Shown in pieces: positions 8,528 to 17,081 of a DNA stretch of 64,000 nucleotides. The stretch comes from Finegoldia magna_J (GTDB lineage Bacteria > Bacillota > Clostridia > Tissierellales > Peptoniphilaceae), in NCBI RefSeq assembly GCF_002243175.1, contig NZ_NDYF01000010.1, forward strand, positions 1 to 64,000, in the 5' to 3' direction. Both the position numbers and the translations under genes were made by a program. Within the stretch, counting starts at the first letter, position 1; every line of letters starts with the position of its first letter. Below the pieces are notes generated by a model. The model was given only the letters and a program-made list of their open reading frames with translations, did not search any database and was not told the origin of the DNA.

Positions 8528-9631
8528 TTATACTAAAATATCTATGAAAAAACTATTTGACACGAAAAAACCTTGATTTGTAAAGCATAAATGGTTATTA
8601 TCTAAAGTTAATAATCCTCTATTAATCCAGTTATCAATTAATTTTTTGTTCTTAGCAGATAAATTTATTCCAAATTTATCTTGGTATACTTTTAAATCTA
8701 ATCCTTCTTTTAATCTCATATTGGTTATTATGAATTCAAATTCTTTTTTTTCTAAATCAATTTTCTCAGAAAAACTAATAGGCTTTTCATTTTTCAAGAT
8801 TTTTTTCTTATAATCTGGATAGAAAAACTCATTAGTGTATCTGTGTTGATTTAAATAACCGGAGGAAGATAAACCAAATCCATAATAATTTTCGTCTTTC
8901 CAGTAAATCTTGTTGTGAATTGATTCAAATTTATCTTTTGCAAAATTAGAAATTTCGTAATGTTTGTATTTTTCTAAACCATTACAAATCTTTAAATACA
9001 TTTCGTATTCTTTATCATCATTTCGATTTATGTCATCATATTCTTTGTAAAATTTTGTTCCCGGTTCTAAAATCATGTTATACCACGACACATGATTTGG
9101 GTTGAGTTTTCTTATATAATTAAGATCGTTGTCTAGAGATTCCAAAGTTTGATTTGGAAATCCAAATATTAAATCAATTGAAATATTATCAATGTAATTT
9201 CTAATAATTTCAAATGACTTTAAAACATCTGATACTTTGTGCCCTCTTCCTAAAAATTTGTTGTACTGATCATTAAATGATTGAACTCCCAATGATATTC
9301 TATCTATACCAATTTTTTTATAGTTTTCTATTTTTTCTTTTGTGACGAACTCTGGATTGCATTCAATAGTAAATTCCTTTAATTGTAAATTAAAACACCT
9401 ATCTATTAAGTTGTAGATTTTTTCAATATATTTAGAATCCACAAGATTTGGTGTTCCTCCTCCTATATAAATTGTATCTATTATGTCATTAGGATTTTTG
9501 TACATATTTATTTCTTTTTGTAATAAATCAAAGTATTCATCAACTCTTTGATATTGTTTCGTCATTGTTGAAAAATCACAATAGTTACACTTATAATCAC
9601 AAAAAGGTATGTGAACATAGATTCCTTTCAT
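8528..9631 (-). CDS. hemW: Heme chaperone HemW (radical SAM)
   Basis: This is a 367-residue radical-SAM protein of the HemN-like family. The motif CxxxCxxC lies in HIPFCDYKCNYCDF, and GGGTPNLV follows about 45 residues later. HemW proteins act as heme-insertion chaperones rather than coproporphyrinogen dehydrogenases; the short N-terminus and the CDF residue after the cluster motif favour HemW. The chosen ATG (9631) follows a strong AGGAGG site. A 15-codon longer reading frame is possible but its start would sit inside the lepA hairpin, so it was rejected. It is downstream of lepA, as in many Firmicutes. Confidence 0.9.
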   Translation of the reverse strand: MKGIYVHIPFCDYKCNYCDFSTMTKQYQRVDEYFDLLQKEINMYKNPNDIIDTIYIGGGTPNLVDSKYIEKIYNLIDRCFNLQLKEFTIECNPEFVTKEKIENYKKIGIDRISLGVQSFNDQYNKFLGRGHKVSDVLKSFEIIRNYIDNISIDLIFGFPNQTLESLDNDLNYIRKLNPNHVSWYNMILEPGTKFYKEYDDINRNDDKEYEMYLKICNGLEKYKHYEISNFAKDKFESIHNKIYWKDENYYGFGLSSSGYLNQHRYTNEFFYPDYKKKILKNEKPISFSEKIDLEKKEFEFIITNMRLKEGLDLKVYQDKFGINLSAKNKKLIDNWINRGLLTLDNNHLCFTNQGFFVSNSFFIDILV

Positions 9632-9640
9632 AACTCCTCC

Positions 9641-9671
9641 TATAAAAATAAGCCAAACTTTCGCTTGGCTT
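9641..9671 (-). terminator. Hairpin between lepA and hemW
   Basis: The inverted repeat AAGCCAA (9650-9656) and TTGGCTT (9665-9671) with an 8-base loop is followed on the minus strand by ATTTTTAT, running straight into the hemW ribosome site. It begins 7 bases after the lepA stop. It probably acts as a partial terminator or occludes hemW translation. Confidence 0.55.
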
Positions 9672-9678
9672 AACAAAT

Positions 9679-11490
9679 TTAATTTCCTTCATCGTATTTT
9701 AATACGGATAAGAAAGCTTCTTGAGGAACGTCTACACTACCGACAGATCTCATTCGCTTTTTACCTTCTTTTTGTTTTTCTAATAGTTTACGCTTTCTAG
9801 TTATATCTCCGCCATAACATTTAGCAAGTACATCTTTTCTGTATGCTTTTATAGTTTCTCTTGCGATTATTTTATTTCCTATTGCAGCTTGTACAGGAAT
9901 TACAAATTGATGTCTTGGTATTTCATCTTTAAGCTTTGTTACAATTTTTCTTGCTCTTTCATAAGCTAAATCTTCGTGAACAATCAGTGTTAATGCGTCA
10001 ACTTTTTCTGAATTAATCATTATTTCAAGTTTAATTAAATCAGATTTTTCATAACCAATTAATTCATAATCCAAAGATGCGTATCCTCTTGTTTTTGATT
10101 TTAAAGCATCATAGAAATCATAAATCACTTCATTTAATGGTAATTTGTATTTTATTGTTACTCTTTTTTCGTCAAGGTAAGTCATGTCTATGAAAGTTCC
10201 TCTTTTCCCTTGACAAAGTTCCATAATTACACCGACATAATCTGTTGGAGTCATGATTTCTGCATGGACAACAGGTTCTTCAACATAATCAATTTCAGTT
10301 TCCTTAGGGAAATTTGTAGGATTTTGTATTTCTACTTCAGTTCCATCTTTTTTATGAACTTTATATATTACACTTGGTGCAGTAGCAATGATATCTAAGT
10401 CAAATTCTCTATCTAATCTTTCTTGAATAATTTCCATGTGTAACAACCCTAAAAATCCACATCTCAATCCAAAACCTAGTGCGATTGATGTTTCATTTTC
10501 AAATGTCAAAGCTGCGTCATTAACTTGAAGCTTTTCTAGTGCATCTCTTACAGAATTGAAATCTTCACCTTCAGCAGGATAAATACCACAATAAACCATT
10601 GGTGTAACTTGCTTATATCCCTCGAGAGGTTTATCCACAGGATTACGTTTATCTGTTATAGTGTCACCTACTCTAGCATCTTTTACATTTTTGATACTGC
10701 AGACAACATATCCTACATCTCCAGCGCTAATTTCATCTGTGCTTATCATTCCGGAAGATGTGTAACCACATTCTGTAACTTCAAAGGATTTGTTAGTAGA
10801 CATCATTAAAATTTCTGATCCTGGCTTTATACAACCATCAAAAACTCTGACATAAACGACAACCCCTTTATAAAAATCATAATATGAATCAAATATTAAT
10901 GCCTTTAAAGGTTTATTTTCGTCCCCAACTGGAGCAGGAACATTGTTTACTATGTCTTCTAATACATCTACGATATTTATTCCTTCTTTTGCAGATACTG
11001 CAGGAACATTTTCAGCATCTAATCCAATAATATCTTCTATTTCCTTTTTTGCAAAATCAATGTCGGCACTTGGTAAATCTATTTTATTTATTACAGGCAA
11101 AATTTCTAAATTTTGGTCGATAGCCAAGTATACATTTCCTAATGTTTGAGCCTCAACACCTTGCGTTGCATCAACAATTAAAACTGCACCTTCACAAGCT
11201 TTTAATGACCTACTTACTTCATAAGTAAAGTCAACATGACCTGGTGTATCTATTAAATTCAGATTGTATACATTACCATCTTTAGCCTTATAAGATAATT
11301 TAATGGCTTTTAATTTGATTGTTATACCTCTTTCGCGTTCCAAATCCATCGAATCTAAAACTTGTTCGCTCATTTCTCTATGAGTAAGCATACCAGTCTC
11401 TTCAATCAATCTATCAGCTAATGTTGACTTACCGTGATCTATGTGTGCAATTATTGAAAAATTTCTTATGTATTTTTTATCGTGTTTCAT
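9679..11490 (-). CDS. lepA: Elongation factor 4 (LepA) GTPase
   Basis: The gene encodes a 603-residue translational GTPase that acts on stalled or assembling ribosomes. G-domain motifs are HIDHGKSTLADR, DTPGHVDF and NKIDLP. The LepA-specific C-terminal domain ends with AKCYGGDITRKRKLLEKQ and a short tail, VDVPQEAFLSVLK. Length is normal. It is 9 bases downstream of the signal-peptidase-like gene and upstream of hemW on the same strand. Confidence 0.97.
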   Translation of the reverse strand: MKHDKKYIRNFSIIAHIDHGKSTLADRLIEETGMLTHREMSEQVLDSMDLERERGITIKLKAIKLSYKAKDGNVYNLNLIDTPGHVDFTYEVSRSLKACEGAVLIVDATQGVEAQTLGNVYLAIDQNLEILPVINKIDLPSADIDFAKKEIEDIIGLDAENVPAVSAKEGINIVDVLEDIVNNVPAPVGDENKPLKALIFDSYYDFYKGVVVYVRVFDGCIKPGSEILMMSTNKSFEVTECGYTSSGMISTDEISAGDVGYVVCSIKNVKDARVGDTITDKRNPVDKPLEGYKQVTPMVYCGIYPAEGEDFNSVRDALEKLQVNDAALTFENETSIALGFGLRCGFLGLLHMEIIQERLDREFDLDIIATAPSVIYKVHKKDGTEVEIQNPTNFPKETEIDYVEEPVVHAEIMTPTDYVGVIMELCQGKRGTFIDMTYLDEKRVTIKYKLPLNEVIYDFYDALKSKTRGYASLDYELIGYEKSDLIKLEIMINSEKVDALTLIVHEDLAYERARKIVTKLKDEIPRHQFVIPVQAAIGNKIIARETIKAYRKDVLAKCYGGDITRKRKLLEKQKEGKKRMRSVGSVDVPQEAFLSVLKYDEGN

Positions 11491-11499
11491 TTAAATCTC

Positions 11500-12024
11500 C
11501 TAAATCGAACCAATTTTATCAACAGGATATAACCTAAAAAAAACAACACCGATTATCGAATCTTTATTAATAGGTCCGATGTACCTGCTGTCATTATAAT
11601 TATCTAGTTCTCTATCATCATTTATAACAAAATATTCATCTTTACTTAAAACCCATTTATTATTGTTTAATTTTTTTGACTGTTGCAATAAAATATAGGG
11701 TTCATATATTCTTTTTCCGTTAACAAAAATATCATCATTTATAATTTCCACTGAATCTTTAGGCATTGCAATTACCCTTGCAATACTAGATTCTGAATTT
11801 TTCTCATCATAATACTTAACTATATCAGTTTTTTTAATGTATCCTGTTATTTTATTTAATTTATTAATAAGAACAAAATCTCCAGAAGTTAAAGTGGGAC
11901 TCATATTTGATGATTTTACTATTTGTGTTTCTAAAATAAAAGTTTTTATTACGAAACATACTACTAAAGCTATAAATATTGCAAATAGCAAATTTGAAAA
12001 CTTACTATCTAAAAATTTCTTCAT
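11500..12024 (-). CDS. Signal peptidase I homologue lacking catalytic Ser and Lys
   Basis: This 174-residue protein has the S26 signal peptidase I layout: a short cytoplasmic N-terminus, one membrane helix (about 10-30) and an outside domain. Alignment by eye to B. subtilis SipS puts Asn40 (SSNMSPTL) where the nucleophile Ser should be. Ala82 (IARVIAMP) sits where the general-base Lys should be. The codons AAT and GCA are clear at 11905-11907 and 11779-11781. The structural DDR...NDSR motif is kept. It should therefore not cleave signal peptides; S. aureus SpsA is a known parallel. The ATG at 12024 follows GGTGAT; a TTG seven codons earlier is less likely. It may be co-transcribed with lepA. 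Confidence 0.85.
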   Translation of the reverse strand: MKKFLDSKFSNLLFAIFIALVVCFVIKTFILETQIVKSSNMSPTLTSGDFVLINKLNKITGYIKKTDIVKYYDEKNSESSIARVIAMPKDSVEIINDDIFVNGKRIYEPYILLQQSKKLNNNKWVLSKDEYFVINDDRELDNYNDSRYIGPINKDSIIGVVFFRLYPVDKIGSI

Positions 12025-12048
12025 ACTATCACCATTCTTTACCAACCT

Positions 12049-12054
12049 ATTATA
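12049..12054 (-). promoter_or_regulatory. Probable -10 box for the signal-peptidase-like gene and lepA
   Basis: A perfect TATAAT is read on the minus strand 25 bases before the chosen ATG. No good -35 hexamer is visible at the expected distance, so only the -10 is claimed. It diverges from the rpsT promoter. Confidence 0.4.
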
Positions 12055-12084
12055 ACATAATTTACAATTAATGTTCTAGATTAC

Positions 12085-12113
12085 TTGAAATAATTAATTC
12101 TATAGTGTATAAT
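12085..12113 (+). promoter_or_regulatory. Sigma-70 promoter of rpsT
   Basis: TTGAAA (12085-12090) and TATAAT (12108-12113) are spaced by 17 bases, 33 bases before the rpsT ATG. Only one base differs from the consensus, fitting a strongly expressed ribosomal protein gene. Confidence 0.88.
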
Positions 12114-12146
12114 AATAACACTGTTCAAAAATAAAGGAGGGATATT

Positions 12147-12410
12147 ATGGCAAATATTAAATCAGCAATTAAAAGAATTGATGTAACTAAACTTGAAACA
12201 GCTAGAAATAAATCTAAAAAATCAGCTATCAAAACTTTCATAAAGAAATTTGAAGCAGCTGTTGAAAAAAACGATAAAGAAGACGCTACTAAATTATTTA
12301 ATTTAGCAACTAAAAAGATTGACCAAGCTGCAAGTAAGAACACAATTTCTAAAAACAGTGCAGCTAAAAAAATTAGCAGAATGGCTAAGGAATTAAACAA
12401 ATTAGCATAA
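12147..12410 (+). CDS. rpsT: Small ribosomal subunit protein S20
   Basis: This 87-residue basic helical protein binds 16S rRNA early in 30S assembly. The N-terminus MANIKSAIKRIDVTKLE and the C-terminal pattern ISKNSAAKKISRMAKELNKL are the S20 family signatures. It is a single-gene unit on the plus strand with its own promoter, an AAAGGAGGG ribosome site and a double-hairpin terminator. A 91-codon open frame exactly antisense to it is a composition shadow. Confidence 0.97.
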   Translation: MANIKSAIKRIDVTKLETARNKSKKSAIKTFIKKFEAAVEKNDKEDATKLFNLATKKIDQAASKNTISKNSAAKKISRMAKELNKLA

Positions 12411-12470
12411 AATAATGTAAAGGATCCATTACATTATTTAAAGGTTGAAGTAAATTCAACCTTTATTTTT
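12411..12470 (+). terminator. Double hairpin terminator of rpsT (second hairpin shared with holA)
   Basis: The first hairpin is AATAATGTAA (12411-12420) with TTACATTATT (12429-12438). The second is AAAGGTTGAA (12440-12449) with TTCAACCTTT (12455-12464), followed by A and seven T. holA ends at 12463 from the other side, so the second hairpin overlaps the holA stop and may also serve it. Confidence 0.85.
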
Positions 12471-13461
12471 TTGCTAAGATTTCGCAAATACTGTTTTCTA
12501 TATAATACTTAGAATTTAACGTATTTGTTTTTAATGTAGTTTCTATTTCATACATTTTATGAATAGCAAATCTTAACTGGTCATATCTCCAATTTTTCAC
12601 AAAACTTTGAACTTTATTTAATTCGTATGATGATATTTTTACTCTCTTTGTAATTTCACTTTGCGATACTTTTAAACGTAGAAGTTCTTTTATATATAAT
12701 AAATTTCTAAACAATCTAATTACCATGTGAAGTGTTTTAAAAGTATCTGATGTGTCATTTATAAGTAAATTTAAGTAATATATCGTTTTAGATAAATCTT
12801 TTGATGCTATTGAATCTGTTAGATCAAAAATATTTTTATCATACTGATTTATAAGAGAATTCAAATCATGTTCTGTTATTTCATCTTTCTCTAAGTTTCT
12901 AAACTTATCTAATTCATTATTAACATCAATTAATGTCTTTTCAGAATTTTTTATAAGATAAAGTGAATATTCAATGAAAACATTAACGATGTTATTATTA
13001 ATCTTCTTCCCTTTTAGGTAATTTATTATATAGGCTTTTAATTGATTTCTGTTTAACTTATTGAATTCAATATCTGAGCCATATTTTGTTATTTCTTTTA
13101 AAAATTTAGACTTAAATACATTACCGTATGATGTCATTATAATTAACGTATACTCTGGAATATCTTTTATATAAGGTAATAATTTATCAATACTTTCCTT
13201 GTTTTTTGAAATTCCTGTTTTACTTAAATCTACATCATCGATTAAAATGAGTCTTTTATCAGTAAACATAGGAATTGTTTCAGATGAACTATAGACTTTT
13301 TCGAAATCTGACAATTCATACTCATCAAAACTTTGAGCATTGTAGTGTTCTTTTATTAATGACAAATATTTTTCTATATAAAACTTTTCTTCTCCGTGAA
13401 TTAAAATTAGATTGGATAACAAATTATTATCTAATTTTTGTTTCGCCAATGAAAAATCCAT
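12463..13461 (-). CDS. holA: DNA polymerase III subunit delta
   Basis: The gene encodes a 332-residue clamp-loader delta subunit that opens the beta sliding clamp. The N-terminal part has the family pattern LILIHGEEKFYIEKYL, followed by an AAA+-like fold without a functional Walker A, and the C-terminal helical collar. Sequence conservation in this family is low, but length and position after comEC match the usual Firmicutes comEC-holA-rpsT cluster. Its start lies 35 bases inside the comEC 3' end. Confidence 0.9.
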   Translation of the reverse strand: MDFSLAKQKLDNNLLSNLILIHGEEKFYIEKYLSLIKEHYNAQSFDEYELSDFEKVYSSSETIPMFTDKRLILIDDVDLSKTGISKNKESIDKLLPYIKDIPEYTLIIMTSYGNVFKSKFLKEITKYGSDIEFNKLNRNQLKAYIINYLKGKKINNNIVNVFIEYSLYLIKNSEKTLIDVNNELDKFRNLEKDEITEHDLNSLINQYDKNIFDLTDSIASKDLSKTIYYLNLLINDTSDTFKTLHMVIRLFRNLLYIKELLRLKVSQSEITKRVKISSYELNKVQSFVKNWRYDQLRFAIHKMYEIETTLKTNTLNSKYYIENSICEILAKK

Positions 13462-15733
13462 CTTTTGCTCCTCTATTCTTAAAATAAATTAATACGAAAA
13501 TTGTTGTAATAATTGAATTTTGTTCTTTAATTATAAAATTTAAAATTGAATATCTATCCCTATTAGATCTTATTGTATTAAATATCTTGCTTGAGACAAT
13601 CTCAATGTTTCCATCTTTATCAGTTCTTTTAACTGGAATATTTAGTTTATTTAAATTATCTAGTGTTTGATGATGAGGGTGTCCATAATCGTTTCTTCGA
13701 CCTACTGAAATAATAGATAATTTGGGATTAACCTTTTTTAAGAAATTTAAATCTGAACTGTTTTTACTTCCGTGATGAGAGATTTTCAATATATCAGATG
13801 TTATATCTTCATTTAAAATATTTCTTTCATATTCTCCAGAAATGTCTCCTGTGATTAGTAATGAAATATCATTAACATATACTTTGTAAACTATAGATTT
13901 ATCGTTCTCTTCATCACTTATGGGTTTATCAATTACTTTGATATAAACATTTCCAATTTTTATTAATTGATTATCTTGCAAATTTACGTAATGGTTATTT
14001 TGATTATACTTGCTTCTTAATACTTTTTCTCCATTAGTTCTAGATAAAACTATTGGATTGTAAGACTTATTGATATCAATTAGATTCTTACTATGATCTT
14101 CATCAAAATGTGTCAAGAATATATAATCAAGACTATTTAAACCTATTTTATTAAGATATTCTACAAGGTAAGTTCCGGATTTATCTTCTGATTTGTAAGA
14201 ACCTCCAGTATCTATCATAAAATTTTTAAAATATTGTCTTGCAAGTAAGCAATCACCTTGACCAATATCCACAAAGTTTATAGTAGTAATGGGATTAAGG
14301 ATATTTAAAATTACTGGCATTATTACGCTTATCAAGAACATATTTTTTAAGGTTTGTTTATTAAAGTCGTTTAAAGTTATAATGTAATGTCTGTTATAAA
14401 TTGCAAATATTATTATATAATAAACTATTATCATCAAAAGGGAAAAGCTCATAAAACTATGAATTTGTACATTAAATGAATCAATTGTAATGAAGATATA
14501 ATTTATAATTTTTAAACAAAATTTAATGAGCTGAACAAATACATAATTAAAGCTATTAGGTATTAAAAGTACAATAGCCGATAATTGAATGATGAGTGTA
14601 AAAATAGGCAAAATAATAGTATTTCCAACGATAAATCCAAATGTAAATTCATTAAAAAATCTCAGCTGTATTGGCAATATTATTATATAAACTAAAGTGG
14701 AAAGCATCAAATAATTACGTACTTTTCTATTTTGCTTTTTGAATTTTGGATATAAATATAGTATTGTAAATGTTGCTAAAAATGAAAAAATGAATCCGAC
14801 ATCAAATAGATTATATGGATTCATAAGCAAAATTACGATAGCTGCAATAATTAGATTATTTAAATTATACCAATCTATCTGCATTTGATTAGATAATTCC
14901 ACTATAAATAACATAATAAATGCTCTAACTATAGATGAAGGTAGACCTACTGCATATCCATAAATTGCAATGAGAAACAAAGATAACCAAGAAATAATTT
15001 TTCTGTTAATCTTAAAAATACCAAATAATTTATTAAAAATGGTGTATAGAATAATAATATGTAGACCACTTATCGCGAATACATGACTTATTCCTAATAC
15101 TTTAACATCATTTGTGTAATCTTCACTCAAGAAATTAAATCCTGTAAATATAGACTTTAATACAGAAGATTCATTTTCGTTAAAATTAGAATCTAATTTA
15201 AAAACTATGTGGTTTAAAATTTTACTTCTAATTCTTAATAAATGTGAGTTAGATTTTCCTATTATATCAGGATCAGTTCTACAGTATATATCTCCATATA
15301 TGTTGTTTTTTAGTAAATAAAATTTATAGTTAAACATATATGGATTACCATTTGTATATGCTTTATTAACTTTTGATCTTATATTAACTATATCACCAAT
15401 ATTCAAATCTCTTTTAGTTGTTAATAAAAATTTTACATTATTTTGATTAGTGACTTTTACAATGTACTTTTTATTGGATCTGTTTTTATTGATAACTACA
15501 GCATTAATATCTACAAATTCATTATCTTTAATATTTTTGTAATTATCATTAATAATGTTTAAATGAAAAATAGTCAGAAATAATACTAACAGTGAGACAA
15601 TAAGTTTCTTCTTATCTTTAAAGAGAAGCAATCCTGTAACCACTACATCAACTGCTATAAAAATTGGATTGAAATATATGTATAAAATTGTTGTTAAAAT
15701 TATCTGTATTAATATTAATGTAGTGATTAGCAT
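13427..15733 (-). CDS. comEC: DNA internalization channel protein ComEC/Rec2
   Basis: This 768-residue membrane protein is the inner-membrane channel for single-stranded DNA during natural transformation. It has N-terminal membrane helices and an OB-like DUF4131 domain (about 60-150). A multi-helix competence domain with the conserved FAISGLHI motif follows. The C-terminal metallo-beta-lactamase domain (from about 485) has DIGQGDC, THFDEDHSKN and ISHHGSKNS, all intact. With dprA at 25942-27012 this suggests at least part of a DNA-uptake system. No comEA or comEB is adjacent. Confidence 0.93.
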   Translation of the reverse strand: MLITTLILIQIILTTILYIYFNPIFIAVDVVVTGLLLFKDKKKLIVSLLVLFLTIFHLNIINDNYKNIKDNEFVDINAVVINKNRSNKKYIVKVTNQNNVKFLLTTKRDLNIGDIVNIRSKVNKAYTNGNPYMFNYKFYLLKNNIYGDIYCRTDPDIIGKSNSHLLRIRSKILNHIVFKLDSNFNENESSVLKSIFTGFNFLSEDYTNDVKVLGISHVFAISGLHIIILYTIFNKLFGIFKINRKIISWLSLFLIAIYGYAVGLPSSIVRAFIMLFIVELSNQMQIDWYNLNNLIIAAIVILLMNPYNLFDVGFIFSFLATFTILYLYPKFKKQNRKVRNYLMLSTLVYIIILPIQLRFFNEFTFGFIVGNTIILPIFTLIIQLSAIVLLIPNSFNYVFVQLIKFCLKIINYIFITIDSFNVQIHSFMSFSLLMIIVYYIIIFAIYNRHYIITLNDFNKQTLKNMFLISVIMPVILNILNPITTINFVDIGQGDCLLARQYFKNFMIDTGGSYKSEDKSGTYLVEYLNKIGLNSLDYIFLTHFDEDHSKNLIDINKSYNPIVLSRTNGEKVLRSKYNQNNHYVNLQDNQLIKIGNVYIKVIDKPISDEENDKSIVYKVYVNDISLLITGDISGEYERNILNEDITSDILKISHHGSKNSSDLNFLKKVNPKLSIISVGRRNDYGHPHHQTLDNLNKLNIPVKRTDKDGNIEIVSSKIFNTIRSNRDRYSILNFIIKEQNSIITTIFVLIYFKNRGAKDGFFIGETKIR

Positions 15734-15744
15734 TTTACACCTAA

Positions 15745-15780
15745 TTAATAGGAATCACAGCTAATAATCGCTGTGATTCC
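15745..15780 (-). terminator. Terminator of the glycolytic operon after eno
   Basis: A perfect 11-bp stem, GGAATCACAGC (15751-15761) with GCTGTGATTCC (15770-15780), lies 12 bases past the eno stop. The 3' T-run on the minus strand is weak (TATTAATTA). Confidence 0.72.
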
Positions 15781-15791
15781 ATGTATTTTCA

Positions 15792-17078
15792 TTATTTGCT
15801 TAAATTGTAAAAAGTTTTTATTCCATCATATACTGCAGTAGATTCTAGCATATCTTCAATTCTTAATAATTGATTATATTTACAGATTCTGTCAGTTCTT
15901 GAAGTTGAGCCAGTCTTAATTTGGCCAGCATTAGTAGCGACAGCAACATCAGCAATAGTTGTATCTTCAGTTTCTCCGGATCTGTGAGATATTACAGCTG
16001 TATATCCATGTCTTTTCGCTAGTTCTATTGCATCAAGAGTTTCTGTTAAAGTTCCGATTTGATTTAATTTTATTAAAATGGAATTGCATACTCCCATTTC
16101 AATACCTTTTTGTAATCTCTTAACATTTGTAACAAATAAATCATCACCAACTAATTGAATTTTAGATCCTAATTCTTTAGTTAGTTTCTTCCAACCATCC
16201 CAATCGTCTTCAGCTAATCCGTCTTCAATAGAAATAATAGGATATTTTTCAACTAAGTTTTTGTAATATTCAATCATTTCATCGCTAGTTCTTACTGCAT
16301 TATCCCCAGCCATATTGTATTTACCATCTTCATAAAATTCACTAGCTGCAGCATCTATAGCAATCATTACATCTTTTCCTGGTTCATATCCAGCTTTTTT
16401 AATAGCTTCAACTATAGTTTGTAAAGCTTCTTCGTTAGATTCAAGATTTGGTGCAAAACCACCTTCATCTCCAACAGCAGTATTTAATTTTCTAGACTTT
16501 AATACATTTTTTAAATTATGAAATACTTCAGTACCAATTCTTAAAGATTCTTTGAAGTTATCTCCACCTACAGGCATAATCATAAATTCTTGAATGTCAA
16601 CATTATTATCAGCGTGTTGTCCACCGTTTAAAATGTTCATCATTGGTACAGGTAAAGTCTTACCGTTTACTCCACCTATATATTCAAATAATCTTTGTCC
16701 ATTTTCATCTGCAGCAGCTTTTGCAACAGCTAAAGAAACACCTAAAATAGCATTTGCACCAAGTCTAGATTTATTTTCAGTGCCATCTAATTCTATTAGA
16801 TAATTATCTATTCCAACTTGATCAAATACATCCCAACCTACTAATTCATCTGCTATTTCTAAGTTTACATTATCAACGGCAGTTTCTACGCCTTTTCCTA
16901 AAAATCTTTTTTCATCATTGTCTCTTAATTCTACAGCTTCGTGTACTCCAGTAGAAGCACCTGAAGGAACTATAGCTGATCCCATTGCTCCTGCTTCAGT
17001 ATAAACTTCAACTTCAACTGTAGGATTTCCCCTAGAATCTAAAACTTCTCTTGCATAAATGTCAATTATTGAGCTCAT
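15792..17078 (-). CDS. eno: Enolase
   Basis: The gene encodes a 428-residue enzyme interconverting 2-phosphoglycerate and phosphoenolpyruvate. It begins with the family pattern IDIYAREVLDSRGNPTVEVEV. Active-site and Mg-binding motifs are visible: GGQHADNNVDIQEFMI, VGDEGGFAP, IEDGLAEDDW, QLVGDDLFVTN and the signature SHRSGETEDT. It is last of the five-gene gap-pgk-tpiA-gpmI-eno operon, 3 bases after gpmI. Its product PEP is the partner of PPDK encoded at 29556-32186. Confidence 0.98.
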   Translation of the reverse strand: MSSIIDIYAREVLDSRGNPTVEVEVYTEAGAMGSAIVPSGASTGVHEAVELRDNDEKRFLGKGVETAVDNVNLEIADELVGWDVFDQVGIDNYLIELDGTENKSRLGANAILGVSLAVAKAAADENGQRLFEYIGGVNGKTLPVPMMNILNGGQHADNNVDIQEFMIMPVGGDNFKESLRIGTEVFHNLKNVLKSRKLNTAVGDEGGFAPNLESNEEALQTIVEAIKKAGYEPGKDVMIAIDAAASEFYEDGKYNMAGDNAVRTSDEMIEYYKNLVEKYPIISIEDGLAEDDWDGWKKLTKELGSKIQLVGDDLFVTNVKRLQKGIEMGVCNSILIKLNQIGTLTETLDAIELAKRHGYTAVISHRSGETEDTTIADVAVATNAGQIKTGSTSRTDRICKYNQLLRIEDMLESTAVYDGIKTFYNLSK

Positions 17079-17081
17079 TAT

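Noticed and set aside
9632..9676. Longer N-terminus for HemW
   Set aside because: The extra codons lie in the lepA hairpin, and the downstream ATG has a strong AGGAGG and gives the family N-terminus.
12125..12400. 91-codon frame on the minus strand across rpsT
   Set aside because: It is antisense to an unmistakable S20 gene and its leucine/alanine-rich product is a composition shadow.
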